A stretch of 64,000 bases of DNA from Aquimarina sp. AU58 (GCF_900312745.1 NZ_OMPD01000014.1:744001-808000); one strand, 5' to 3'; counted from the first letter of the stretch, positions 9,557 to 16,905 are shown. Notes: generated by a model not told the origin, from the letters alone. Numbers and translations: made by a program.

Positions 9557-9594
9557 GATTCAGGAAAACGTACTTTAGATTCAGGGAATTCGTA
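9557..9594. promoter_or_regulatory. Direct-repeat operator candidate upstream of the AraC gene
   Basis: Two direct repeats, GATTCAGGAAAACGTA (9557-9572) and GATTCAGGGAATTCGTA (9578-9594), start 21 bp apart, two helical turns. This is the layout expected for an AraC-family dimer. It lies in the 419-bp gap between the leftward lipoprotein gene and the rightward AraC gene; the rest of that gap shows nothing clear. Related half-sites occur at 11566-11585. Confidence 0.45.
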
Positions 9595-9846
9595 GTTTAA
9601 AATTTAAGATATAATATGTTGATTTTATGACTATTATGTTAGGTTTTCTAAAACCGGAGTGTAACAGTTTTTTATATGCTGCGTCATATAGTTTAAAATT
9701 AATCTACGAATGAAAAATGGTATCTTTATAAATTGGGGTGTTGATAGGTATATCATATATACTGTTAGTTTCTTTAGAATATCTCTAAGATATAAGATAT
9801 AGATTGGTTTAGTTTTTGTTGTATTACTTTATAATGTAACTGGCTT

Positions 9847-11529
9847 ATGAAATCAAATAGTACTATTTTATTCATAATTTTATTTATTGGATATAGTTGT
9901 CATTCTCAAAAATATAATGATCTAGATTCGTTGAATTCCTTAACGTTTGATGAGCTTCAGAAGAGACTAATTAAAAATTTTAAAGACCCTACTAAGTCTA
10001 CTTTTTATGCCAAAATAATTCTGGAAAAAGCAAAAAAGCAAAAAGATACTGCTCAGATTTTAAATGGGTATTCATATTTGTCGATTATTCATAAAGAAGA
10101 TAGTATTGTGCTTTCTTATGCCGATAGTATCATTAAGATATCTAAAGAGATAGATAATATCCGATTTTTAGGAATAGGGTTTTTAAATAAGGGAGGGTAT
10201 TATTTTAAAAAAAGAAGATTTAATAAATCGTTAGATAATTTTTTACTTGCCAAGCCATACGCCGATAGTTTTCCCAGACTTAATTATATTGTAGATCACA
10301 GTATGGGTATATTAAAAAACCGACTAGGAGAAGATCAGGAAGCTCTTGATATATACAAAAAAAGCTGGGCATATGTCAAAAAAAGAAATTTTAAGAAAAC
10401 AGATAATAATAACTACTTAATTACTATACATTCTTTGGCAAACAGTTATAACAAAGTTGGTAAATATGATTCAGCTACATTTTATAACAAACTAGGTATT
10501 AAAGAGGCATTACGATCAAAGAATGAGCTTAAATATTATCATTTTTTATTAAGTGAAGGGATTAATAATTTTTCTCTTAAAAACTATAATGCTGCATATG
10601 ATAGTATAACAAAAGTAGTGACAAATTTCAGTCATAAAATGGATACACCGAATCTAATTGTGACTTATTACTATTATGGAAAAATACTATTAAAGAAAGA
10701 AAAAATAGATAGCGCCCTAATAAGCTTTAAGAAAGTAGATTCTTTATTTAGTAGTACTGGAGATATTTTTCCGGAAGCTAGAGAATCCTACGAATTTTTA
10801 ATTGATCATTACAAAGCAAAAAAGGACCATAAAAATCAATTAAAATATATTGAACGACTTTTAAAAGTTGATAGCGTATTAAACACAAACTATAAGTACT
10901 TAAGTAGAAAGATAATTCGAGAATATGACACCCCTAAACTAATACAAGAAAAAGAGAGTGCCATATTTGAGCTAGAGGATAAGAATATAATTATAAAAAA
11001 TAGATTACTAATAGTTTCTATACTTTTAGGGCTAAGCATTTTTGTGTTAACCTATTATTACAGAAAGCAAAAAACACTAAAAAAACGATTTAGTGAACTC
11101 ATAAATACACTACCCAAAAAAAGTATTAACAGGGAAATAAATAATACTGAATCTATAGGAATATCTAAAGATATTGTAGACTACATTTTGAATAGGTTAG
11201 AGGAATTTGAAAATAATGCTGAGTTTTTATGTTCAGGTATTACTATACATGAATTATCAAAGCAATTTAAAACTAACTCAAAATATTTGTCTAAAATTAT
11301 AAACATCTATAAAAGCAAAAATTTTAGCCTATATATAAATGATTTGAGAATTAGTCATAGTGTTGAAAGACTCAAATCTGATAAAAAATTTAGAAAATAT
11401 ACAATAGAAGCTACCGCTGCCGAAGTTGGGTTTAATACCACACAGGCTTTTTCTAAAGCATTCTATAAAAAAACAGGAATTTATCCATCCTATTTTATTA
11501 AAAATTTAGAGAAAACGTATTGTGATTAA
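9847..11529 (+). CDS. TPR-transmembrane AraC-family transcriptional regulator
   Basis: A 560-residue membrane regulator of a type common in Bacteroidota. An N-terminal hydrophobic signal (to about residue 20) precedes TPR-like helices (~40-350). A membrane helix lies near residues 380-400 (LLIVSILLGLSIFVLTYYY). The C-terminus is an AraC double helix-turn-helix: FKTNSKYLSKIIN, FSLYINDLRISHSVERL and EVGFNTTQAFSKAFYKKTG. It probably senses something outside through the TPR region and binds DNA from the membrane. Operator-like repeats lie on both sides of the gene. Both the lipoproteins to the left and the peptide gene to the right are plausible targets, by position only. Confidence 0.88.
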   Translation: MKSNSTILFIILFIGYSCHSQKYNDLDSLNSLTFDELQKRLIKNFKDPTKSTFYAKIILEKAKKQKDTAQILNGYSYLSIIHKEDSIVLSYADSIIKISKEIDNIRFLGIGFLNKGGYYFKKRRFNKSLDNFLLAKPYADSFPRLNYIVDHSMGILKNRLGEDQEALDIYKKSWAYVKKRNFKKTDNNNYLITIHSLANSYNKVGKYDSATFYNKLGIKEALRSKNELKYYHFLLSEGINNFSLKNYNAAYDSITKVVTNFSHKMDTPNLIVTYYYYGKILLKKEKIDSALISFKKVDSLFSSTGDIFPEARESYEFLIDHYKAKKDHKNQLKYIERLLKVDSVLNTNYKYLSRKIIREYDTPKLIQEKESAIFELEDKNIIIKNRLLIVSILLGLSIFVLTYYYRKQKTLKKRFSELINTLPKKSINREINNTESIGISKDIVDYILNRLEEFENNAEFLCSGITIHELSKQFKTNSKYLSKIINIYKSKNFSLYINDLRISHSVERLKSDKKFRKYTIEATAAEVGFNTTQAFSKAFYKKTGIYPSYFIKNLEKTYCD

Positions 11530-11565
11530 AAATAGAAAAGTGTGGTTGTCTTTTTATTTTTTGAG

Positions 11566-11585
11566 TACGAATTCCCGAAAACGTA
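11566..11585. promoter_or_regulatory. Operator-like half-sites upstream of the first peptide gene
   Basis: TACGAATTCCC followed directly by GAAAACGTA combines, in altered orientation, the two half-sites found upstream of the AraC gene at 9557-9594. It sits about 80 bp before the start codon at 11664. Confidence 0.35.
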
Positions 11586-11663
11586 CCAAGACTTATAATT
11601 TTATTGCTTGTTTTTTTAATAGTTATGTAATTTTAATCAGTAATAATTTTAAGGTAAATCAAA

Positions 11664-11825
11664 ATGAAAAAACCAAAATTGAGTATTGAGAAATTTAGAG
11701 TAGCAAAATTAAATGACTTATTTTTAATTAGGGGAGGAGATGATGGAACAGTAGGAACAGAAGATATGACTCCAGAATCTTCTATTTTATGTGTTATTGG
11801 TATAACGGACCAACCATATGATTAA
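11664..11825 (+). CDS. GG-leader peptide precursor, 53 residues
   Basis: This short gene starts at ATG 11664 and ends TAA 11823-11825. The N-terminal MKKPKLSIEKFRVAKLNDLF is basic and helical and runs to LIRGG (residues 21-25), the cleavage-type double glycine of Bacteroidota class I lanthipeptide-like and bacteriocin-like leaders. The 28-residue remainder is acidic and Ser/Thr rich with a single Cys (Cys43). No lanthionine synthetase genes are in the window, so modification cannot be claimed. It stands alone on the plus strand after the AraC regulator, and a terminator follows at 11934. Confidence 0.68.
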   Translation: MKKPKLSIEKFRVAKLNDLFLIRGGDDGTVGTEDMTPESSILCVIGITDQPYD

Positions 11826-11862
11826 AGGTTTTAATAAAAATATGGGTACCCAAGTAAAGAAA

Positions 11863-11924
11863 GTAATGGCATTTATGCTAATAGGAAGTGCACTTCGAGA
11901 TGCATTAGATGTGAAAGGGTAGAG
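11863..11924 (+). pseudogene. Displaced 3' end of the OppC-like permease gene
   Basis: These 62 bp match 8022-8083 at 61 positions, including the last 19 codons and stop of the permease gene (one Asn-to-Ser change). There is no start or upstream remainder, so it is a fragment left by a duplication or recombination event just after the 53-residue peptide gene. Confidence 0.88.
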
Positions 11925-11933
11925 TATAAAGAC

Positions 11934-11960
11934 CGTGTTGAGCATATAACGCTCAACACG
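11934..11960. terminator. Bidirectional terminator between peptide genes
   Basis: A perfect 10-bp stem, CGTGTTGAGC (11934-11943) with GCTCAACACG (11951-11960), and a 7-nt loop. It separates the convergent peptide genes at 11664-11825 and 11972-12172 and is followed by T-rich DNA rightward. Confidence 0.75.
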
Positions 11961-11971
11961 ATTTACTATTT

Positions 11972-12172
11972 TTAATTTTGATTCCCGTTTCTTATAGGGG
12001 TACTGCCATCTGGGCATAAACTATTGCATGGAGAAGGAATCATTACTAGCATTCCTCTATAATCTCTGTAAACGCATCTGCAATCATAATTTAGATTACC
12101 GCCATTAATTGCTCCCTGTTTACTTTTGTCTAGTTGTTTAACGTTGTTTAATTTTAGAATTTTTTTTATCAT
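11972..12172 (-). CDS. GG-leader Cys peptide precursor, 66 residues
   Basis: The leader (MIKKILKLNNVKQLDKSKQG then AINGG, residues 21-25) follows the common Bacteroidota pattern of a helical segment with L-x-K-x-x-Q before a double glycine. The 41-residue core has four Cys in a C-x-C-x15-C-x3-C arrangement, with Pro and Asn near the end. It could be exported and disulfide-bonded. It lies downstream of four tandem peptide genes on the same strand with about 100 bp between, so it may share their transcript, ending at the hairpin at 11934-11960. Confidence 0.72.
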   Translation of the reverse strand: MIKKILKLNNVKQLDKSKQGAINGGNLNYDCRCVYRDYRGMLVMIPSPCNSLCPDGSTPIRNGNQN

Positions 12173-12271
12173 AATTCGTTGATTTTAAATGTGAATATAT
12201 TTCGGATTATTAGTTAATTTAGAATTTAACAACTAATGTATAATCAATTTTATATAAAAAGAGAATATAAT

Positions 12272-12430
12272 TTATATCTGCCCAGAAATAAGAGTTTCCT
12301 GTGATATGTCTAAGTCGATCACAGACTGATTTGTAAGCGGATCTATTTGATCCTTTTTCCCTCCAACAACTATTTTTTGTTGGGTTTTGGTAAGTATGAT
12401 TTTGTTAGAATTTGAAATTTTATTTAGCAT
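12272..12430 (-). CDS. Tandem GG-leader peptide, unit 1 (most downstream)
   Basis: A 52-residue product starting MLNKISNSNKIILTKTQQ with VVGG at residues 21-24. The core begins KKDQ and continues IDPLTNQSVIDLDISQETL to ISGQI; it has no Cys and is acidic. It is the most diverged of four tandem copies at its C-terminus (GQI instead of GHV). The start codon spacing to the next copy is exactly 214 bp. I know no described product with this core; a secreted peptide or substrate of the leader-recognising system is inferred from the leader alone. Confidence 0.7.
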   Translation of the reverse strand: MLNKISNSNKIILTKTQQKIVVGGKKDQIDPLTNQSVIDLDISQETLISGQI

Positions 12431-12485
12431 TGTTTAACGTTTTAAAATTAGAATAATTTCTCCTATGAATAGATAAAGAACTCTC

Positions 12486-12644
12486 TTATACGTGCCCAGA
12501 AATAAGAGCCTCTTGGGATATGTCTAAGTCAATTACAGGTTCATTTGTAAGCGGATCTATCTGTTTCCTTTTTCCTCCAATAACTGTTTTTTGTTGGGTT
12601 TTGGTAAGTATGATTTTGTTAGAATTTGAAATTTTGTTTAGCAT
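12486..12644 (-). CDS. Tandem GG-leader peptide, unit 2
   Basis: A 52-residue product with the shared leader, ending TVIGG, and a core starting KRKQ followed by IDPLTNEPVIDLDI and SQEALISGHV. It differs from its neighbours mainly in the four residues after Gly-Gly, with smaller changes in the leader. No Cys. It lies in a head-to-tail array with 55-bp spacers that contain no terminator, so cotranscription with the other units is likely. Confidence 0.7.
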   Translation of the reverse strand: MLNKISNSNKIILTKTQQKTVIGGKRKQIDPLTNEPVIDLDISQEALISGHV

Positions 12645-12699
12645 TGTTTAACGTTTTAAAATTAAAATGATTTCTCCTATGAATAGATAAAGAACTCTC

Positions 12700-12858
12700 T
12701 TATACGTGCCCAGAAATAAGAGCCTCTTGGGATATGTCTAAGTCAATTACAGGTTCATTTGTAAGCGGATCTACTTTATGCTTTTTTCCTCCTATAACTA
12801 TTTTTTGTTGGGTCTTGGTAAGTACGATTTTGTTAGAATTTGAAATTTTGTTTAGCAT
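12700..12858 (-). CDS. Tandem GG-leader peptide, unit 3
   Basis: A 52-residue product; the leader ends IVIGG and the core starts KKHK followed by VDPLTNEPVIDLDI and SQEALISGHV. Its 3' half is nearly identical in DNA to unit 2, while codons just after the double glycine differ, which fits recent duplication with change focused there. No Cys residues are present. Confidence 0.7.
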   Translation of the reverse strand: MLNKISNSNKIVLTKTQQKIVIGGKKHKVDPLTNEPVIDLDISQEALISGHV

Positions 12859-12913
12859 TGTTTAACGTTTTAAAATTAGAATAATTTCTTCTGTGAATAG
12901 ATAAAGAACTCTC

Positions 12914-13072
12914 TTATACGTGTCCAGAAATAAGAGCTTCTTGGGATATGTCTAAGTCGATCACAGGCTGATTTGTAAGTGGATCTATTTTTTCCTTTCC
13001 TCCTCCAATAACTATTTTTTGTTGGGTTCTTGTAAGTACAAGGCTGTTAGAATTTGAAATTTTGTTTAGCAT
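12914..13072 (-). CDS. Tandem GG-leader peptide, unit 4 (first in transcription)
   Basis: A 52-residue product and the most upstream of the four. The leader has local changes (SNSLVLTRTQQK) and ends IVIGG; the core starts GKEK followed by IDPLTNQPVIDLDI and SQEALISGHV. The extra Gly after the double glycine gives GGG. Its upstream region (13073-13354, 282 bp) presumably holds the array promoter. That region contains TTTATAGACATCTGAG near 13110, similar to the element before the six-Cys peptide genes, and a small hairpin at 13213-13228. Confidence 0.7.
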   Translation of the reverse strand: MLNKISNSNSLVLTRTQQKIVIGGGKEKIDPLTNQPVIDLDISQEALISGHV

Positions 13073-13298
13073 CGTTTAAAGTTTTAAATTAAAATACTTT
13101 CTCTGCAGTTTATAGACATCTGAGTGTTGGTCTGAGCATTCTTTACTTGATAATTTTATTAACTATAAAGTGAGCTCAGTTTCAAAAGTAATGACGAACC
13201 CTACAATTAAACACCCTGAAAACAGGGTTTTGGAAATTGACTGGTGATAAAAAAGTGGTAGTAGTATGTTTTATACCAGATTCATTTAAAACTGTATA

Positions 13299-13335
13299 AA
13301 AATAAAGAGACCTCTTTGGGAGATCTCTTTATTTT
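13299..13335 (-). terminator. Terminator after the VKOR/peptide operon
   Basis: A stem of about 12 bp built on ATAAAGAGA (13302-13310) with TCTCTTTAT (13324-13332), extended by A/T pairs. It lies 20 bp after the stop of the 56-residue peptide gene. Confidence 0.75.
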
Positions 13336-13354
13336 AAAATTTGAATATAATTTT

Positions 13355-13525
13355 TTAGAAACAAGGTGGTCCTTGCACCCATGTAGTCCCATTATGATAA
13401 CAGCAACTTAAAGCAGGGTTACAACCTCTTCTCTTAAAAATAAGGGGAGGTATTCCTCCTACGATGTCTTTTTGTTGTTCTTTAGAAAGACGTTTGGCAT
13501 GTTTCAATTTTGTGATCTGATTCAT
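13355..13525 (-). CDS. GG-leader Cys peptide precursor cotranscribed with VKOR protein, 56 residues
   Basis: The leader MNQITKLKHAKRLSKEQQKD is followed by IVGG (residues 21-24). The 32-residue core starts IPPLIFKRRG and holds four Cys (35, 41, 42, 55: C-x5-CC-x12-C). The start codon is only 30 bp after the stop of the VKOR/thioredoxin gene on the same strand and a terminator follows, so the two form a compact operon. This is the strongest local evidence that the redox membrane protein serves these peptides. An alternative is that it is itself a marker substrate rather than a toxin or signal. Confidence 0.75.
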   Translation of the reverse strand: MNQITKLKHAKRLSKEQQKDIVGGIPPLIFKRRGCNPALSCCYHNGTTWVQGPPCF

Positions 13526-13555
13526 ATCAATAGGTTTTAAGGTTAAAACTTTTTA

Positions 13556-15142
13556 TTAAGTTTCAAGAGGTTCCCGAACTTCAGAAGCGGTATCTTGATT
13601 TTCTGTCATCATACTCATAAAGTAGAAAAACTCACTGTAATTATATTTTTTAGGATATAACGTATTATTAATAAGTGATGCAGGAGTATAGTAGAGGTCA
13701 TTTTTTTGAGCCCATTCAGATTGTTTTTTCAAAACTTCAAGATGATTTTGGACGTCTTGAGGGATGCCATATTCTTTTATCCATTTACTATGAGTTCTGT
13801 CTGCAAACCACTTGTTATACGCAACAATAAACTCATCTGGCCCTTTACTATAATATATTTCTAAAAGGATAAGAGCTATTTGTGTAGCTTTATCATCGGC
13901 ATCTTCTGTTTTAACATTTAAACGAATACTAATTTGAAGTTTATCTCCCATAGCTTTTAATACACGTGTGTACGCCTCAAAAGCATCTTTACAATATCCG
14001 CACATAGGATTGGTAAGACTAATAATTTTAAAGCTAGCATTAGGATTACCTAAAATAATTTCATTTGGGATTGTCGCATTATCTTCGATTTTTTCTGAAA
14101 TGCTAAGCAAGTGGTTATAAATTTGCCCATCTCTTTTGAAATGATTTAGCTTAAAGTTATCGGCTTTAAATTTTTTATTTTCTTTTACTTTTTCTTTGGT
14201 ATACAAATAGGCTAAAGCAAATAAGGATGATAACATTATAAAACTAACTACAGCCGAAATATCAATATTAAACGGAATATTAAGAACGGCTATGATAGCT
14301 AATCCAAGAGATATAGAACCCATTGCCAAACATACGGCACACCATTTTTTTACAATTAATGCTTGAGAATAAATAGAATATAAAATAAATGGAATTCCTA
14401 TTAACGATGGGATAAGTAAAATACTATTGAAACCATAAAATAATTGATATAGTGACATAGAACCAAAGAAAACAATTCCTGCATCAGCTAAAGAAAAATT
14501 CTTAAAAAGTTTACCACTATTGTTATTTATAACCTCTCCACAGTTTGTATTTCCGACCGATGTACAAAATTGATGCATAGCCTGTGACTGTATTCCTAAA
14601 CTTTCTCGTACAGCAAAAAAACTGAAAACAACTCCTGTAAATGATAATAGTAAAAAGAGAACTTGATTCATATCCCAGGGCCTTCCGTAAAAAGCAAAAA
14701 TTAAACTAGCTACTAGTCCGACAAGTAATACGTTTTGAATAAGAGATTGATTAGAAATAAGTTTTTGCTTGGCATTATACTCAACAGCAATTACCTTGGG
14801 AATCCAAATTTCTTTAAACTCATTAAAAGTAAATTTCTTTTTTTTAAGGCTGGAGTGTTTAAGTTCTATACTATCACTTTTTTTGATTATCGTAACGATT
14901 TCCTCTGCATTTTCTACCGTAATTAATGAAATAAAACTTTTGGGCAGTTGATCCAAAGCATCCATAGGAATCTCTACAGCGATATTGTCAATATCAAAAT
15001 AATCTAAAGTATCTGTAATGGATTGAAAACTTGGGTAACTGGGGTGTATTTGTAATTGTAGTTCCAGATCCTTTTTGGTATAATTTCCAATTCTGTTTTG
15101 GACCAAAACACTTTCTACAATTTTTTCAATAGTATTATTCAT
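13556..15142 (-). CDS. C39-like/VKOR/thioredoxin fusion membrane protein
   Basis: A 528-residue protein of three parts. Residues ~1-120 resemble a peptidase C39-like fold (a YPSFQSITDTLDYF segment and an FNEFKEIWIP end), but no Cys occurs before residue 193, so it cannot cleave and may only bind leaders. Residues ~135-315 are a vitamin K epoxide reductase domain with several helices, loop Cys193/Cys201 and the active pair Cys268/Cys271 (CAVC). Residues ~355-528 are a thioredoxin-fold domain with CGYC (Cys381/384) and a TPA cis-proline motif. VKOR-Trx fusions make disulfides in exported proteins using quinone. It is followed 30 bp later by a Cys-rich GG-leader peptide gene, which fits oxidative folding of such peptides. 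Confidence 0.85.
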   Translation of the reverse strand: MNNTIEKIVESVLVQNRIGNYTKKDLELQLQIHPSYPSFQSITDTLDYFDIDNIAVEIPMDALDQLPKSFISLITVENAEEIVTIIKKSDSIELKHSSLKKKKFTFNEFKEIWIPKVIAVEYNAKQKLISNQSLIQNVLLVGLVASLIFAFYGRPWDMNQVLFLLLSFTGVVFSFFAVRESLGIQSQAMHQFCTSVGNTNCGEVINNNSGKLFKNFSLADAGIVFFGSMSLYQLFYGFNSILLIPSLIGIPFILYSIYSQALIVKKWCAVCLAMGSISLGLAIIAVLNIPFNIDISAVVSFIMLSSLFALAYLYTKEKVKENKKFKADNFKLNHFKRDGQIYNHLLSISEKIEDNATIPNEIILGNPNASFKIISLTNPMCGYCKDAFEAYTRVLKAMGDKLQISIRLNVKTEDADDKATQIALILLEIYYSKGPDEFIVAYNKWFADRTHSKWIKEYGIPQDVQNHLEVLKKQSEWAQKNDLYYTPASLINNTLYPKKYNYSEFFYFMSMMTENQDTASEVREPLET

Positions 15143-15534
15143 GTATATCTTGCTTAGGATTATTAGTATGATATTTTCATTCTTAACGAGAGAAATACCA
15201 TAAATCGTTTAATTTTTAGAATAAAATTTTCTCTAAAGTAAAGATTTTATTAAGTAAAAAGAGATGTTATAGGCTCAAAAAATATATGGTTAAACCATAT
15301 TTATGCTGGTTTTGTTTATGATTTATAAAGTTTAAAATACTAATAATCAGTATTTTGTGTTTTATTTTGAATTAACTAAATATGATGGTGTAAATAGTGT
15401 TAATCTTTTATAAAGTTTTAAAAAATAGCTTTCTTAATAGCTATAATAGCGTATTAGAATAGTATAAATCCATAATTAGGGAATAGAACTTTTAAAAGAA
15501 AATATTAAGTTTATATAAATAATTGATGTGGTAT
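15143..15534. other. Gap upstream of the VKOR operon
   Basis: This is very AT-rich DNA between the VKOR gene start and the terminator of the next peptide gene. It presumably carries the VKOR promoter, but I could not point to a convincing motif. No ORF, repeat or RNA was seen. Confidence 0.5.
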
Positions 15535-15566
15535 AAGAGGATGAATTTCTATAAATTCACCCTCTT
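15535..15566 (-). terminator. Terminator after six-Cys peptide gene 1
   Basis: A 14-bp stem with one wobble pair (15535-15548 with 15553-15566) and a 4-nt loop, T-tract on the right and A-rich on the left. It is the strongest of the peptide-cassette terminators. Confidence 0.8.
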
Positions 15567-15616
15567 TTTTCTAACTAAAAAAATGGCAACTTTTATATAT
15601 AGTCTACATTGTTTTT

Positions 15617-15796
15617 TTAGACAGGGTAGCCACATACATTGTTAATACATCTAGCACCTGCACAACAAGATACGCCATTTTTCCCCTTACTGCATGGAGC
15701 ACCGCTACATCCACGTTTTCTTCCTCCGTTAATAGATTGTTGTTCCTTTTTGTTTAATGTTTTACCATTGGTAAGATTTAGAATATTTGATAACAT
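15617..15796 (-). CDS. Six-Cys GG-leader peptide 1, cystine-knot-like spacing, 59 residues
   Basis: The leader MLSNILNLTNGKTLNKKEQQ then SINGG (residues 21-25) is shared by four genes here. The 34-residue core starts RKRG and has Cys at 30, 35, 44, 45, 50 and 55: C-x4-C-x8-CC-x4-C-x4-C. That spacing, with adjacent third and fourth Cys, is the layout of inhibitor cystine-knot (knottin) peptides of animals and plants. Core residues between Cys are Gly, Ala, Ser, Asn and Lys. The gene has its own upstream element and terminator. A knot fold and any toxin or signal role are inference; the spacing is read directly. Confidence 0.75.
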   Translation of the reverse strand: MLSNILNLTNGKTLNKKEQQSINGGRKRGCSGAPCSKGKNGVSCCAGARCINNVCGYPV

Positions 15797-15820
15797 AATT
15801 AAAATTTAATAAATTAATGT

Positions 15821-15890
15821 ATTCCCCCGAACTTTTATAGACACTCAGGTTATATGTCTCTATGTTTTCACTTATTTGTTTTAAAGTGAT
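15821..15890 (-). promoter_or_regulatory. Conserved upstream element, cassette 1
   Basis: Contains GAACTTTTATAGACACTCAGG followed by a T/G-rich run ending TTTGTTTTAAAG. The same sequence precedes all four six-Cys peptide genes at about 25-95 bp upstream of the start codon, so it is probably promoter and 5' leader. Confidence 0.65.
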
Positions 15891-15970
15891 ATGAGTCTTG
15901 TTTAGAGTAATGTAACTACGATAAAGGCCTATTGTCGTGTTGGTGAAATTAGAATGTTATAAACATTATA

Positions 15971-16008
15971 TTGTCCCGATTCTTTGAATAGTCAAGAAAT
16001 CAGGACAA
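15971..16008. repeat. Dispersed hairpin repeat, copy 1
   Basis: TTGTCC...GGACAA arms enclose GATT/AATC and CTT/AAG pairs, giving an imperfect hairpin of about 13 bp. The same sequence recurs at 17406-17443. It lies in the 409-bp gap (15797-16205) that otherwise holds the upstream element and a terminator. Confidence 0.6.
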
Positions 16009-16140
16009 TCTTATATTTTTTTTTGGTGTACTATTTAAATTCATATGAAAGGATTTTTTGATCTTGTTATATATGTTGTTGGATCACAGATATTAATGAG
16101 AATCTTAACAAGACACCGATGTGTTGATATAGAGAATAGT

Positions 16141-16173
16141 AAAAGAGGGTGAATTAAGAATCCATCCTCTTTT
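16141..16173 (-). terminator. Terminator after six-Cys peptide gene 2
   Basis: AAAAGAGG (16141-16148) pairs with CCTCTTTT (16166-16173), with partial pairing further in. Located 32 bp beyond the stop codon at 16206 on the minus strand. Confidence 0.65.
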
Positions 16174-16205
16174 TATAAACCAAAAACTAGAGGTTTATGA
16201 CTCTC

Positions 16206-16385
16206 TTAGGCCCAATAACCACATAAGTTATTTTGACAAGTAGTACCTCCACAACAAGGTACATTATTTTTACCACTGCTACATGGATTGCCATTACAGT
16301 TATTGGCTCTTCCTCCATTAATAGATTGTTGTTCTTTTTTGTTCAATGTCTTGCCATTAGTAAGGTTTAAAATGTTTGATAACAT
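16206..16385 (-). CDS. Six-Cys GG-leader peptide 2, 59 residues
   Basis: Same leader as peptide 1, identical to SINGG. The core starts RANNC and runs C-x4-C-x8-CC-x4-C-x4-C, with Cys at 30, 35, 44, 45, 50 and 55, ending CGYWA. The Cys and a late C-G-Y are conserved with peptides 1 and 3 while loops differ, the pattern of a diversified toxin-like or recognition peptide family. The core is less basic than in peptide 1. It sits in its own upstream element/terminator cassette. Confidence 0.75.
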   Translation of the reverse strand: MLSNILNLTNGKTLNKKEQQSINGGRANNCNGNPCSSGKNNVPCCGGTTCQNNLCGYWA

Positions 16386-16412
16386 AATTAAAGTTTAATA
16401 AATTATTATAGT

Positions 16413-16479
16413 ATTCCCCGAACTTTTATAGACACTCAGGTATATGTCTCTAAAGTTTCACTATTTGTTTTAAAGTAGC
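16413..16479 (-). promoter_or_regulatory. Conserved upstream element, cassette 2
   Basis: Second copy of the element beginning near ATTCCCCGAACTTTTATAG and ending TTTGTTTTAAAG, upstream of the start at 16385. Confidence 0.65.
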
Positions 16480-16573
16480 AGAATAGATTTTGAGTTATTT
16501 TTATCTGATAAAAAATTACCTTTTGTAACGAATCATAAATAAATAGGGGTTTATTAGTATTTTTACAAAAGAG

Positions 16574-16590
16574 ACCTCCTTGCTAGAGGT
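16574..16590 (-). terminator. Short terminator after six-Cys peptide gene 3
   Basis: ACCTC (16574-16578) with GAGGT (16586-16590); on the minus strand the stem is followed by CTCTTTT. Short stem, so efficiency is uncertain. Confidence 0.5.
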
Positions 16591-16599
16591 TTATAATTC

Positions 16600-16779
16600 T
16601 TAATTCCAATAACCACATACATTATTACGACAGGTAGCACCTCCACAGCAATAGGGATCACCATTTCCATTGATTCTACATGCTCTTCCAGCACAGTTAA
16701 AGTGCCCTCCGTTAATAGATTGTTGTTCATTTTTGTTCAATGTTTTACCATTGGTGAGATTTAAAATGTTTGATAACAT
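16600..16779 (-). CDS. Six-Cys GG-leader peptide 3, 59 residues
   Basis: Leader identical except for Asn17 (NKNEQQ) to SINGG. The core starts HFNC and has Cys at 29, 34, 44, 45, 50 and 55: C-x4-C-x9-CC-x4-C-x4-C, ending CGYWN. The second loop is one residue longer than in peptides 1 and 2, and the residues before the first Cys are one fewer, so total length is unchanged. The core carries Arg rather than Lys as its basic residue. Same inference of disulfide-stabilised exported peptide as its neighbours. Confidence 0.75.
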   Translation of the reverse strand: MLSNILNLTNGKTLNKNEQQSINGGHFNCAGRACRINGNGDPYCCGGATCRNNVCGYWN

Positions 16780-16798
16780 GATTAAATTTTAGAATTAA

Positions 16799-16905
16799 AA
16801 TTCCCTGAACTTTTATAGACACTCAGGTATATGTCTCTAAGATTTTACTATTTGTTTTAAGTAACATATAGCTTTCTAATAGTTTTGTAAAACTAGTATG
16901 TTATA
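16799..16905 (-). promoter_or_regulatory. Conserved upstream element, cassette 3
   Basis: Third copy, extended rightwards by ACATATAGCTTTCTA and a TTTTGTAAAACTAG segment that is shared only with cassette 4. Confidence 0.65.

Larger units (their letters stand above)
12272..13072 (-). repeat. Four-copy tandem repeat, 214-bp period
   Basis: Start codons at 13072, 12858, 12644 and 12430 are exactly 214 bp apart. Each unit is one 159-bp gene plus a 55-bp spacer, with both parts conserved. The equal period means no insertion or deletion has become fixed between copies. Confidence 0.92.

Noticed and set aside
11787-12017. 76-codon minus-strand ORF across the terminator
   Set aside because: It runs through a bidirectional terminator and overlaps two better supported peptide genes and the permease fragment.
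12272-13072. CRISPR array
   Set aside because: The 214-bp units are whole genes with start and stop codons, with no short repeats and unique spacers.
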